A stretch of DNA of 64,000 nt from Crocodylus rhombifer (Eukaryota > Chordata > Crocodylia > Crocodylidae). The stretch lies in contig JAVSML010000045.1 of NCBI GenBank assembly GCA_038503035.1, forward strand, positions 186,001 through 250,000, given 5' to 3'. Positions 1 through 10,500 of the stretch are shown here, one piece after another. Below the pieces are notes generated by a model that made no database searches, had not been told where the DNA came from, and saw nothing but the letters and a program-made list of their open reading frames with translations. A program made the translations under genes and the position numbers. Within the stretch, counting starts at the first letter, position 1. Every line of letters begins with the position of its first letter.

Positions 1-360
1 AGAGGGAAGCACTGGCCCATCCATGCAGCTCAGGCAGGCAGGCTCCAGGCAAGGGGGGAAAAAAAATCAGGCATGCTGCTTTTCTTGGGTGGAGCCTGCC
101 TTCCCAGGCTGCTTCCTGCAGAGCCATGGAGCTGAATAGAGCCCAGTGCTTCACTCCACAGCTGTACGGGCAGTTTTAGTTTGGAGTTTTAGTTTGCTGC
201 ACCCCAAGTCATTTAAGGTGTATTATGTTGCCGAATTTCCTATAGCAGCTGGAATTAATGTGCAATATGCTGTTGAGGCATGCAAACACCGACACCATTA
301 AAGCGGTGCAAAAGCATTTAGCCCGCTTTAAAGTGTTGTGCATTCACACCTCTTGTTTCA
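1..360 (-). repeat. Interspersed repeat R1, copy 1 (cut by window start)
   Basis: The reverse complement of this stretch follows 53625-54010 almost feature by feature: a terminal 'agtgctgtgca'-like block, 'actttaaagtgggctaa', a 'gcaccactttaat' block, 'ttttagtttgctgc', and the 'gggctccatgcagctc' and 'cagtgcttccctcca' blocks. Two separated, oppositely oriented copies show that this is a dispersed repeat. The outer end (about 345-380) carries 'tctacacatggccata', a motif shared in degenerate form with the ends of copy 2. That suggests a non-autonomous DNA transposon, possibly with a TA target. Crocodilian MITEs such as Chompy are known, but I cannot assign this family by eye. Confidence 0.6.
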
Positions 361-829
361 TCTACACATGGCCATAGACGTCTGGAAGTGATATGAAGTA
401 GTAGGTAGTGGTGCTGGAGTAGCCTGTTTGCCTGTTCTGGGTGTGACCAGGGCAACTCCACCCTGACCAATGGCAGGGATTTAAAAAAAATCTCCAGCCC
501 TGCCCTGCTCCCTGTACCTTGAACAGTAAAGGTAACAGTGGGCATATCTATATGTGAATATTAATGTAATGCAATAAACTCTGGCACAGTTCATGCTGCA
601 GTTTATCGCTCATAGGCACAACACTTACACATGTAACCAAGACTGCAGCATGTTGAACCAGAGTAATGCAGGCTCAGCTGCCAGGTGGCCCCAGAGGTCA
701 GTCTGCCAGCCTGGGGCTGCTTCAGCTTGGCTCAGTGTGTTGCAGAGGGGCTATGAGAGTGCTTCAGTACGGGGCTAGCTGCAGGCAGCCCCTGCACTGA
801 AGCACCCTTGTGTCCCAGACGGCCCTGTC
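361..829. other. Unassigned, probably repeat-derived
   Basis: I see no protein-coding signal here. Short motifs such as 'tctatatgtgaat' and 'acacttacacatgta' resemble MITE ends, but no matching inverted pair or target duplication could be established. The 75- and 61-codon open frames in the area have no recognisable content. Confidence 0.3.
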
Positions 830-1017
830 AGCATCTACACGCATGTTGCGGCGGAGTAAATAACTCCACTGTAGGATAGTACTTGTATCTGGCAGTACTA
901 ACCTATGGTGGAGTTAATTAATTTACTCTGGCTTAATAGCTCCGCATATATAGATCAGTGATGCTTTACTGTGGAGCTGATTAGGCCACTCCGCAGTAAG
1001 TGTTTTGTGTAGACTGG
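830..1017. repeat. Candidate MITE with degenerate terminal inverted repeats
   Basis: The left end reads 'catctacacgcatgttg' followed by 'gcggagtaaat'. The right end in reverse complement reads 'gtctacacaaaacactta' followed by 'ctgcggagtgg'. The interior repeats 'ggagtta'/'taactcc' blocks, so the unit is partly palindromic. A similar 'gcatctacacaagacatg' start is seen at 41098. No convincing target duplication was found, so the boundaries are approximate. Confidence 0.35.
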
Positions 1018-2617
1018 CCCAGTTAATGCTATTGCAGGTGACATGGAGCATTGGCATGGCATTTAGCAAACAGACAGCACTTCAAATTTATGCAAAAGCA
1101 CACTGGATACAGAGACTCCAGTGGGCCAGACTACATGCAGCTGAGTCAACACGAAGCAAACAAACATGGGATGCAAATCATCTGCTTGCAGCTGGGTGGG
1201 TGTCTCCCCTCATTCCCCCATGTCTTCCTTTTACATGCCTCCCCCTGATTCTTGCCTGCTCTGCATTATCTTTCAGCTACTGGGGTTCCCGTTTTGGTCC
1301 ATCAGACTCATAGATTGTTAAACCGCCGGTGGATAGACCTGCCGGTAAGACTGGCTGGGCCTGATTGCCTTAGGCCTCTCACTTGCCTTTGAAAATGAAG
1401 ACAAACCAGACTAGTGAGAATATTCTGGCATTGATGCACAGTGCTCAGGGTTGCCTTGTTAAGCTCCTGCCATAGTTTCCTTTTCACACGTGTATAGTCA
1501 GTTCCAGTGGCCCAGTGTGGGCTGCAGCCAGAGCAAGCTCACACCAAAGCTTTTGGTTTCAGCCTCCACACTTCCTCGCTTGCCTCAGCTTGGAAAAGTG
1601 AGCAGAACAGGAGGAATGCACTTGGTGGATGAAAAGCTGCTGCCCATGGTGGGTGAGCTGGGGAAGTCCGGGCACCCTGGTGCCAGCTGAGTCCCACGGC
1701 ACCAGGAAAAGGCCGGAGAAAGAGTAACTGTCACCATGGATCAGTTCCTCATGTCTCAGTATGCAGCATATTAAAGCAATTAAGCAAAGCTCTGCTCAAC
1801 GCAGGGAATTTGAGGGGAAATATAAATGTAAGAATACAGCATTCCTCCATCAGAGGGGAGAAATAGTGAAGGGTAAATTAAACGCAGCTGGAACAAGCAT
1901 AAGAAACAGATTAATTCCACTAAGATTTTTTCCCCCATTCTTTACAAATTATAGGAGCTAGGAAAACTAGCACTTCTTAATTCCACTCACTATGTAGCAT
2001 CTTAATCCTCTCGCCCATCAGCAGCGAGCACTAAACTGTTGTGCAGACCATTCCTCCCACAAATCAATAACCATGGGGACACACATGCCCAATCCATCCT
2101 CCAACCCCCTGCTCACATTTCCTGCTGGTGCTATGAGAACGAATGCTATTGATAAGGCCTTGGGAAGGAGACCAGTGTTTACTAATCTGTGACTATATTG
2201 GTTTGCAGTAATGGGACAATGTCATTTGTGATAGGGCCTTCAGGTTTTCTTTCAAATGAGCTTCTTAGGAAAGTCATCATTTCTTTGTTCTCTCTCTCTC
2301 TCGAGTATGCGTGCATGCAATGCCTAGTCCCGCGTAATTCTGGCCTATGACTGAGGATCCCTAAGTGGTCTTAGGATATAAACAGTATGTATAAGTTTAT
2401 GCTTATATAAGGGGGAGTAAAGGCTGAAAGCCTGTATTTTCTTTCTGCCAGGGACAGCCTTTATATTGGTGTCTCATACAGCCTGGAGTTTAGCTCAAAG
2501 GCCCAGAGTTTAACTCACTAAAAAAGAAGTATCATAGCTGATAATGTCCAGCAAGTCTGTGGTGAAATGACTACGTAACAAATATAATGACTCATATGGT
2601 CCATGTGTAACGAGAGA
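1018..2617. other. Non-coding, no recognised element
   Basis: Mixed-composition sequence. The short open frames overlap in several phases and carry no recognisable domain. A short (TC)n run lies near 2290-2302. I see no repeat boundary, exon or RNA gene that I can support. Confidence 0.4.
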
Positions 2618-2800
2618 CAGAGTCTGCGATAGAGAGTCAGGGTTTCCTCAATCTCCACCTTGGCTACTGACTCACTGTGTGACCTTGGGCCTATTTCTTG
2701 CCTGCCACCTCTCATAAACTGGGTGCATGACTACTTATTAGCAGCGATACTGATGGATTAAATTAATGAATGTGTGTGAAGTACTTTGGTCTCGTTCTAT
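2618..2800 (+). repeat. MIR-like SINE remnant
   Basis: The block 'gactcactgtgtgaccttg' matches the MIR/CORE-SINE core, in which a 'ctgtgtgaccttgggcaag' motif is followed by a pyrimidine-rich 'cctctc' block. Downstream 'gtgaagtactttggt' corresponds to the 'gtaaagcgctttg' segment of the MIR 3' half. The copy is clearly diverged and its edges are approximate. MIR is ancient in amniotes, so it says little about species. Confidence 0.55.
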
Positions 2801-4703
2801 TAATCATGCTAGCCTGTCTGGCAATTTTGCTGACGCATTTGCATTTCATCTACCCCTGGTTTTTCTGCTCCTGTTTCACAGCCCTGAAGACTAATTTTAG
2901 CTTTTTTTCAAAATCCTAAAATAGCCCAGGGAATCCAGTCTTCAGCAGCAGCTACAGTTTCAGCTTTTGGTTGAGCAGCAAAGAGCTGCTGACAATTGAG
3001 CGCTGAAAGTTAAAACTATAGTTTTTGCCTGAGCAGAAAAGAGAGGTGAGTGAATTGAGGTTGGTTCCTGCTGTATAACTTGAAAAATCTTGTTTCCTTC
3101 ATTATGCCTTCCCAGAAACAGGGTGCATGCCTTATCTGGGGATGTGCGTTATGTGGGAACGGTATTCAATTCTTTGCTATGGAGGTAAATTCTTAAACAG
3201 TACCACCAAAAATATATGACATGCTTCTCAGAAGAGCATCCTTTCCTCAAAAGGCTTAGCTAACCTGAGGCCTCAATTCTGCAACATTTTTTTCCCCAAC
3301 TCTTGGCTTCACAGTGTAGTCCTCTTGGCTTCACAGTGCTCTGGCTCATGGGAGCCAAATCAGCAAGCATATGCTTTAAGGTCAGCTCTGGTCTTACTTG
3401 TAGATGTGACACAACTAGAGAGGGTCACCCAGAGGATTATATCATCTCATTACTCATTTGAAGCAAGTATTTGTCTCAGGAATTGTTAAGCTTGCATGTA
3501 AGAGTATGCATAAGCCTGCATGCACATATATTTTCCCTATTTAAATGTGAACCAAAAGAAAGATAAAGGAATAAGGAATGGATCTTGCACTGAGCACTGG
3601 AAAGTAACAAGGGATTTGACTGAACAGACTGGCTCTTTCCATTATTTACACACTGGTATATAAACTAACACCGGACAAGAAATTCAAGTTAAAGCCGGCA
3701 CTCTGCTCTTGCCTCATATAGCTGACGGGGAGAAAGGCATTGACTTTGAATCTCCTGGCTTCTCTGAGCTTGTATCACAGCCATAATATTAAGAGTGTGT
3801 TTTCTTCTGGGAAGATGTATTCTTTTTTTATTTTGGCAATGGTAGATATTTTTTTAAAAATAAAGTCACAGATGGTTATAAATTGCATATCATTTACCTG
3901 AACAACGTGGATGGCTGTTGGAGCTTGTCCAGTCTTAGGTATAAGTATATATCTGAGCAAAGCTAAAATACAGTGTGTATTTAAAGACGAGCCAAATAGT
4001 TCTTTAGACGTTTAAAAAGGATATCTTTTTAAAATCTGTTCACAACGTATTTTAGTTTCTTTGTTCTTTTTCCAAACGACTGTAATGTGGGTTTCAGATA
4101 TGTTGTATCCTAACACACACAGAGGCTATTGTAGATTTTAAGCTACTGCCCTTACTGGGCAATATAGGACGTGAATGAATGCATCTCCTTCGGAGAGTTG
4201 GCATGGGAGCTACCTGTTTGTTCCCTGGCACGCTGGGCATGGCTAAGGCCTGTAGGTTAGACTGGTCTGGGGGCTGTTCTAATTCAGGCTCAGCTTAACC
4301 AAGGCTCCTGGGCATTGTAAACAGCTGAGAGTAGCTTTGTTACAGTTGCTGTCTGCTATGAGCTCTGAGTAAGTCAGAACAGAGCCACTCTCCCACCACA
4401 AAAACGAGAGAGCCTCTTTATATTGTGATATTCCCTGGTAGGGGCTCTGGTGCATGTAAAGGCCTGAGTTGTACAAAGATGCCTTAGGGCAAAAGGAGTA
4501 TTGGGACCATAATTTTCATGTTAACTGGATGCAGCTAGTGAATTCTGGCAAGTTGTACTCTACCCTCCACGTTCCTCTGTCCAAGGGACCATTTTTATTT
4601 CCCTGACCAGTTTGTGCATCAGAACAACCCAGAAATCTGCCAAAGCCAAATGACTGAGATTCTGCAAGACACAGAAGGAGTTTCTCGGAAGTCCAGAGAA
4701 GAA
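2801..4703. other. Non-coding, no recognised element
   Basis: AT-rich sequence with short open frames in conflicting phases. I found no transposon end, RNA gene or protein motif. Confidence 0.4.
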
Positions 4704-4803
4704 CATATTATCAGGGATCCTGGTTTTCTCCATTTTAAAAAAATCCCCAATTTTTGGTTAAAAAAAAAGTACACCAAAATCCACCCTTTTCCATAATTGA
4801 AAT

Positions 4804-4856
<53 letters not shown>

Positions 4857-4866
4857 NNNNNNNNNN

Positions 4867-4916
<50 letters not shown>

Positions 4917-5129
4917 TGTGTGTTTCATTTAAATTATGGAAAAGGGTGGATTTGGGGTTACTCATATATGCCCAATTGATTAAAGTGTGTGTGTGTGTAT
5001 GTGTATGTGTATATGTATGGTGTTTCATTTAATCACGGAAAAAAGTGGATTTGGGGTTATGTTTTAAAACCTTCTTTATCAATTGGGGATTTTTTAAAAT
5101 CGGAGAAAACCAGGTCCCCTGCATATTAT
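4704..5129. mobile_element. Fold-back hAT-type MITE with perfect 8-bp TSD
   Basis: The element runs from 4712 to 5121. It starts 'cagggatcctggttttctcc' and ends in the reverse complement of 'caggggacctggttttctcc'. It is flanked on both sides by the identical octamer 'catattat' (4704-4711 and 5122-5129). CAGGG ends plus an 8-bp duplication are the hAT signature. The inverted arms extend about 90 bp, through the 'aatccccaa' and 'aatccaccctttt' blocks, so the element is close to a palindrome. A third copy of the 'gtttcattta..ggtggatttggggtta' block lies inside the right half (about 4922-4965). A (CA)n/(TG)n tract and a 10-N gap occupy the centre, so the true length is unknown. It carries no coding capacity and would have depended on another transposase. 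Confidence 0.85.
4805..5015. repeat. (CA)n/(TG)n microsatellites around an assembly gap
   Basis: A pure CA tract runs on both sides of ten Ns (4857-4866) and flips to TG near 4914. A second TG-rich tract, partly TGTA, lies at 4987-5015. The gap is fixed at 10 Ns and probably marks unresolved repeat length. The open frames of poly-TH or poly-CV here are artefacts of the dinucleotide repeat. Confidence 0.95.
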
Positions 5130-5200
5130 AAACTTAAAACAAGTTCTGGAGATCATTTAAGCTGCTGGGCCATAATTAAATAGGAAAAAAAGTGTACGCT

Positions 5201-5323
5201 ATGTTCCTAGGGCATGTGATTGATAAAGAGGGCATGAAGCCAGAATCAGAAAAAGTCTTTGCTGTAGTTAAATGCCACCTTGTAAAATGCATCAAAGTTG
5301 GTGCATTTTCTCAGAATGATTAA
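5201..5323 (+). pseudogene. Ty3/gypsy reverse transcriptase relic
   Basis: Frame 5201 reads MFLGHVIDKEGMKPESEKV and continues to a stop at 5321. FLGHVI-x(2)-EG-x(3)-P-x-K is the conserved block at the C-terminal side of Ty3/gypsy reverse transcriptases, after the catalytic YxDD motif. Everything upstream, including that motif, is absent, because the fold-back MITE ends only about 70 bp before. The RNase H part of the same pol resumes at about 5815, so the relic has been split by the insertion or rearrangement at about 5330-5740. It is non-functional. Confidence 0.7.
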
Positions 5324-5559
5324 ATGCTGGAGCGAAGTCTTACCTAGCCTGGTCCCAGATGGCTAGGCCCACTAAGATCTGAGTCAAAACACAAGAGAAC
5401 TGAAAGACTCTATTGACCATAGCTCATATTACCATTCTTGGCTGTTTCCCTGTCTAATCTCCACAGTGTGGTCCATATTGATGAACCTGATCAGAAGCCT
5501 GAAGTGTGTTGTTCCAGGTGGTACTTGGATGGCAAGACCAAATATGACCAAACAGAAGG

Positions 5560-5738
5560 GTGGAGTGTTGTAGCCATGATGGTCCAGGGAATTGTTTTAC
5601 CTGGTATTTAGCTTAGTCTGTTTCTGCTTCTTTTCCAGGCCTGAGGAAAGGCATTTTGAGCCCAAAAGCTTGTCCAGATTCTCTCTCAATTATACAGTTA
5701 GTTCAATAAAAGATATTACCAAAAAACTCTGCTTCTCA
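5560..5738 (+). mobile_element. Old retroelement 3' tail
   Basis: The order 'tgtagccatgatggtcca', 'cctgaggaaaggc', 'cccaaaagcttgtc' and 'ttcaataaaagatatt' is a recurrent 3' tail of an abundant reptile/amniote retroelement: a '..gaagggg..gaaagcttg..' segment, then 'ttggtccaataaaagatat'. The same tail closes the element at 62928-64000 on the other strand ('ggtctaatgaaagatatc'). It lies between two pieces of one Ty3/gypsy pol and probably interrupted it. Whether the parent is a LINE or a Penelope-like element cannot be told from this fragment. Confidence 0.5.
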
Positions 5739-5814
5739 CAAACAAAGGGAGACTGTTTAATGAGCACTTGTATACGGGAAAGGTCAACAAGGTATTTGCA
5801 GGGCCTTGCTAAAT

Positions 5815-6165
5815 GCAAGTCAGTGACAGACCACAAGCCACTCACAGCATTAATAAATGGAAGAAATGCAGACAAGGTGCCCCTTTGACTCCAGAAGTTG
5901 CTCATTCAATTGGCAAAATTTAAAACTATTGCCCAATATACACAGGGAAACATCCAGTGGTGGCTGACACCATATCAGGGAGCCCTATTGATGCCATACA
6001 TTTTTCTGAGGCTTGGATCCCACATCCACACCATAACTGCTATGTAGATAGAGAGGAACTCCACAAGAACAAAAATGTGACCATCTCCAGTAATTGCCTG
6101 ATTATCTGTGCTGCATTCTGGGCAGGCACTGACCAAACCTTAGTTTGTGCAAGATGTTGAGAGAA
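5815..6165 (+). pseudogene. Ty3/gypsy RNase H relic
   Basis: The frame beginning near 5815 reads VTDHKPLTALINGRNADKVP, meets a TGA at 5886, and continues with a LQKLLIQLAKF-type block. A frameshift near 5950 then gives HPVVADTISGSPIDAI. 'TDHKPL', 'R(L/F)Q..L.(Q/P)L.(K/R)', 'YTQGKHPVVADT.S' are the ordered landmarks of the Ty3/gypsy RNase H and its connection to integrase. Integrase itself is not recognisable. One stop and one frameshift in about 115 codons show that it is dead. It belongs with the RT relic at 5201. Confidence 0.75.
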
Positions 6166-6312
6166 AGACAGTAAATGTATCAGACGGGAGAGGAAAAGCA
6201 CCTGAGAACTTAATCATTTCAAGACACAGGGTTTCCCCAGCAGATGTGCAATTATTGAAGGGTTGTGCAAAGGAGGGCAGGTTTGTGTTTTAGAGCTGCT
6301 GGGAGCAGAACC

Positions 6313-7230
6313 AAGAATTTCATAGATTTCATAGACATTCGGGCTGGAAGGGACCTTGAAAGATCATTGAGTCCGGCCCCCTGCCCAGAGGGCAGGAAGT
6401 CAGCTGGGGTCATAGGATCCCAGAAAGATAAGTATCCAATTTACTCTTAAAGGTGTTCAATGTAGGTGCTTGAACCACCTCCGATGGCAGGCTGTTCCAG
6501 ACCTTGGGGGCTCGGACAGTAAAGAAATTCTGCCTTATGTCCAGCCTGAAACGGTCTCGCAGTAGTTCATAACTGTTTGACCTTGTCATCCCTTGGGGTG
6601 CTCTGGTGAACAAACGTTCCCCCAGGTCCTGGTGGTCACCCCTGATAAACTTATAGGTGGCCATCAGATCACCCCTGAGCCTGCGCTTTTCCAGGCTAAA
6701 GAGCCCCATGGCTCTCAGCCTGTCATCGTAAGGTCTGTTTTCCTGACTGCTGATCATGTGTGTGGCTCTTCTCTGGACTCTCTCAAGCTTCTCCACATCC
6801 TTTTTGAATTGTGGAGCCCAAAACTGGACGCAGTACTCCAGCTGTGTTCTCTCCAAGGCCGAGTACAGGGGGTGAAAGACGTCCCAGGATTTGCTTGAGA
6901 AGCATCTATGGATGCATGCCAGCATTTTGGTCGCTTTACTAGCTGCAGCATCGCATTGCAGGCTCATGTTCATCTTGCGGTCAGTGACGACCCCCAAGTT
7001 TCGTTCTTCTGTAGGTCTAGCCAGCGTAGCACTGCCAAGCCTATAAGGATGCTGCAGATTTTTCCTCCCAAGGTGGAGAACCTTGCATTTTTCGGTGTTA
7101 AACAGCATCAGGTTCTCATCTGCCCATTTGCTGAGTCTGTCCAGGTCAGCCTGGATCACCTGCCTGTCTTCAGGTGTGGATGCTTTGCCCCAAAGTTTGG
7201 TGTCATCAGTGAACGAGGGGTTCTCCAATA
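6313..7230 (-). mobile_element. CR1 LINE, 5'-truncated, with intact 3' end
   Basis: On the minus strand this runs from the RT catalytic region to the CR1 tail. The tail carries the diagnostic 'aaggtcccttccagcccga' block and ends in short ATGAAAT-type repeats at 6316-6340, as expected for CR1, which lacks poly-A. The 5' end near 7230 is an ordinary CR1 truncation. It is close in sequence to the copy at 51640-52133 and to the short tail at 13124, so these belong to one subfamily. It is one of the less decayed copies in the window. Confidence 0.93.
6410..7225 (-). pseudogene. CR1 ORF2 C-terminal half (RT end), open but truncated
   Basis: About 270 codons read without a stop from the RT catalytic block to the natural ORF2 end. 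Landmarks in order are FTDDTKLWG (RT motif C, normally FxDD), [55 protein letters not shown] and the terminal LDTYLSGIL. In a full CR1 this part carries the RT thumb and C-terminal region used in target-primed reverse transcription. The endonuclease and the RT fingers are missing, so it cannot act alone. The upstream extension of the frame to 7297 is non-element sequence. Confidence 0.9.
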
Positions 7231-7439
7231 CAAGAATGAGGGATGCCTGTATTCCTCGCTTTTCTCTGATGCTGACTTGCCTTGACAAGGTGTTCATTGT
7301 GCCTGCCTCTTGTGCAAGAGGGTTGTCTGTGTAGTTTTAGGAATAGATTAGACAAACACTTGTCTAGGTTGGTTTAGACAGGGCTATTTCTGCCCTGTGC
7401 AAGACATGCCCTAGATCATGTCCTGAGGTCTCTTCCAAC

Positions 7440-7570
7440 TGTACTTTTCTATTATTCAAAGTCATTTAACTTTTCTGTACCTCATTTTCCCCACGTGTAA
7501 CATGCCCTCTTCCTCAGAGGGATCTTGGGGAGGAGTAATTAATACTTGTTAAAGGTTTTCTTATTCTAAA
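7440..7570 (+). repeat. MIR-like SINE remnant
   Basis: 'aagtcatttaacttttctg', then 'tacctcattttcccca' and 'cctcagagggatctt..gaggagtaatta' follow the order of the MIR 3' half: the tcattta/ac..tct block, the cctcagttt block, and the ctcacagggttgt..gaggattaaat block. The copy is strongly diverged with approximate edges. Confidence 0.55.
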
Positions 7571-10500
7571 ATGTCATTTCAAACCTTTGTGATAAAACAA
7601 CGTACTAAAAATCTGACTGAAGGAAGAGCTATGACTGCGAGAGACCTGCAGGCCTGGAGGTCAGCTGTGAAACTTAATGGCAGGACGCAGGACTTTATTT
7701 CTGTTTTTAAACTTCTCTTTTCACTTCTCTCTCTCTCCCTTTTTCATTTTTTTGAAGCTAAATTATATCTTAGGGTTTTGAAATAGCATCAAAGGGAAAG
7801 CTGGAATGTTTATAAATAGCTATATCTTTTCTTGAAGGTGTGGTGTCCAAGTTTATTTCAGGTTTTGAGGTAGGACAGTGCTCCAGGCCACAGTGCTGTG
7901 GAAGCGGCGTGCCCATGGCTGCCTGGCAAAGCCCTCGCTGACCTTGTTCATTTCTTTTCCATTCACCAATGCCCTCAAATCCTGACCCTCCATGGTCTCC
8001 TTGCTATTTTGGCTCTCCCAGTTTTCTGTGTCTATGTCCACATCTCCCTCCTGTGCATTCATGAGCGTGTCCCATTCCACTCCTGTGCTCCCGGACTATT
8101 CCCTTGGCTTACAGGTGTAGCCGGTGATTTTTGTTCCCTGGGGACAGATGGAGGGGGGAGTAGGGGTGCTGTGCCAAGCACCTGAGAGCAGTGAGGGTAA
8201 AAGGAGCAGAGGCAAACATAAGGATAGTATTATCTGACATCAGCTGCTGCTGGGGTTGGATCCCTGCCTCTCTGGGCCTGGGGCTGGTTCGGTGCACCTG
8301 GCCTGGCTGCAACTGCTGGGGTGTGACTTCCTTGGATGCTGCCATTTTTTCATTGTCTCCAAATTGGTACTCCAGGCTGGTGCCCTCCTTGTCCTGCCCA
8401 AGTTATGCCACTACTCTCTTACCATGTGCATGCCATTCTCTCCCCTCTGCCTCGCTTTCTGCTTTGGTTTTAGAAATATTGCTACCTAGACAGAAGGACA
8501 TTCCCTCTAACACTTCTCCTTCCTTCAGTCTCCCTCTTCCTCACACCCATTATGGATGTAGTAATGCACTGACTTCCGATTTCATTTTGAAGCATCTGAA
8601 ACAGTTCACACCTTAGATCTGACAAGCAGCCACCTCTGCGGTGGTGCTGGTGGCCAGGCAGATGACCAGTGTCGGCCACATTGAGCTGAACTGGAGTCTG
8701 CAGAAGATGAGATGTTTGGTTGGACACTGGGGCAAAGCCCCTCCTGGCATCTGCAGTGTTTGCACATAGCACACAAAACCTTAATTTTGATGTTACCCAC
8801 CAACACCCTTCCCAGCTCTGCAGAGTCCTGATCCCGTTGGCAGGGGCATCAGCACTGCATCGCGTGGCTCTGAGGCAGCAGGGAATTCTGGGAGTAAAAC
8901 CCCAAATTTCTTGGCTTGGATTCATCGAGTGAGCTGATGTAACCACCAGCCTATAAATGAGAACATCCAAACAAACAAACAGAAATGAGACCAAATTTAA
9001 AAAAAAAGCAAAAAAAAAAACCCAGGATGGAACTGCTTTTGACCATAAGCCCTGTCGTCCTTTAGGACTGATGAAGAGACAGGGTGGTTCTTCAGATTCC
9101 TGTGGTCTGAACACACACCCTAGTCATCACTGAGATGAGCTCGGAAAAAAACTGTAATGAAAGAGGGCTCTGATTTATTTCCTGATAAAATAACCTTTGC
9201 TCTCAAAGGCTAACATTTCAGTTCCAGCTTGCAGAGAATGATCTTTTATTTCCATCCATCAAAGCCTGCATCGTGCTGGATATTCATAGCGTTCGTCACA
9301 TACAGTCATGTTTTGGCCAATGAAGGAAAATTACTACCTATATTTTTTTTTCTCTGAGAGGGGAGAGAAAGGGGGACTAAAAGTTTGTATTAAAAGCTGG
9401 AATCTTTTTTGCCTCTTACAGCCCTGTGACTACTGTGTGTGACTGCTAAAAGATACTGTAGGTGCAAAGTTTTTCTTCACAAAGTAAATAATTTCTAGGT
9501 TTTCTGCAGCATTTGATATGAATCATCCAAATAATGCCTGTTTACTTTCATGCAGGTAGACATCTGAAATGAGTATTCGGGGGCTTTCTGCTCTATTACA
9601 GTGTTAGGACTCTATCAATGCATCATGCTATTGTACATTACAGGTGTCATTTTCTAGTGAGGTAAGATCCTGCAGTGCTTTTGGAGACTGAGAAGACTAA
9701 AAGTTAAGATGTTCAATTCATGCAGATGACTGCACATTGCATGGTGCTGCAAATGGCTGTTGGGAGCAGCCAACGTAAATGAATTTAAGGCAAAGACAGA
9801 TATTTATATGAAGTCAAAGATGAAGCTGAGCCTCAAGAGCCAGAGGCACCTGCTGTGTGGAGGCCTGGAGGGGATTAGCTGAGATGCTGGTTCTCTCCCT
9901 TGTTTTCCACAAATGAAGTCCTGGTCCTGTTCTCTTGATGCAGGTCTGTCCATTCACCCCAGGAAGGATATTTCTGACACAAGGTAGACTAAGAGCCACC
10001 TTATAACCCCAACAATTAAAATAAAATTGCTAGTTTGTGAGGTTTCAATTCAGCTTCAAGAAGTACATGAAAGCCTAAAGTACATCTTGAAAACTGTAAA
10101 TGCAAATCACCTGAACCAATGGGCCCAAATTCATTGTAATCTATATTGATATAAATACAACATGACTCCATTCACTCCAAGGATTTTCTCTGGATTAAAC
10201 TAGTGTAAATGAGAACAGACTGAAGCCCAGAGTGAATGCATCTCTCTCATGATCCAGCAGCGTGGAATTCCTAGTGATTTTGAGCCGGCTGGAAAATACC
10301 AAGGTCTTTTTTCCATAATGCTTTAGTAACCTTGGTGCTGGTTTCTACCAGAGCTTGGAAGTTTAGAAGAAAGTGCAACTGAAATGTTATAAAAATGAGT
10401 GACCCAAATATTTGAGTGCCTTCAAAAGTGAATGTTGAATAGGTGTAAGTGAAGGGGAGCTGTTTATGTACTCCTCTGTGCTACTCGAACCCTAATGCTA

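Noticed and set aside
4619..5032. Frames rich in TH, CV or VC dipeptides
   Set aside because: Translations of the CA/TG microsatellite, crossing an assembly gap.
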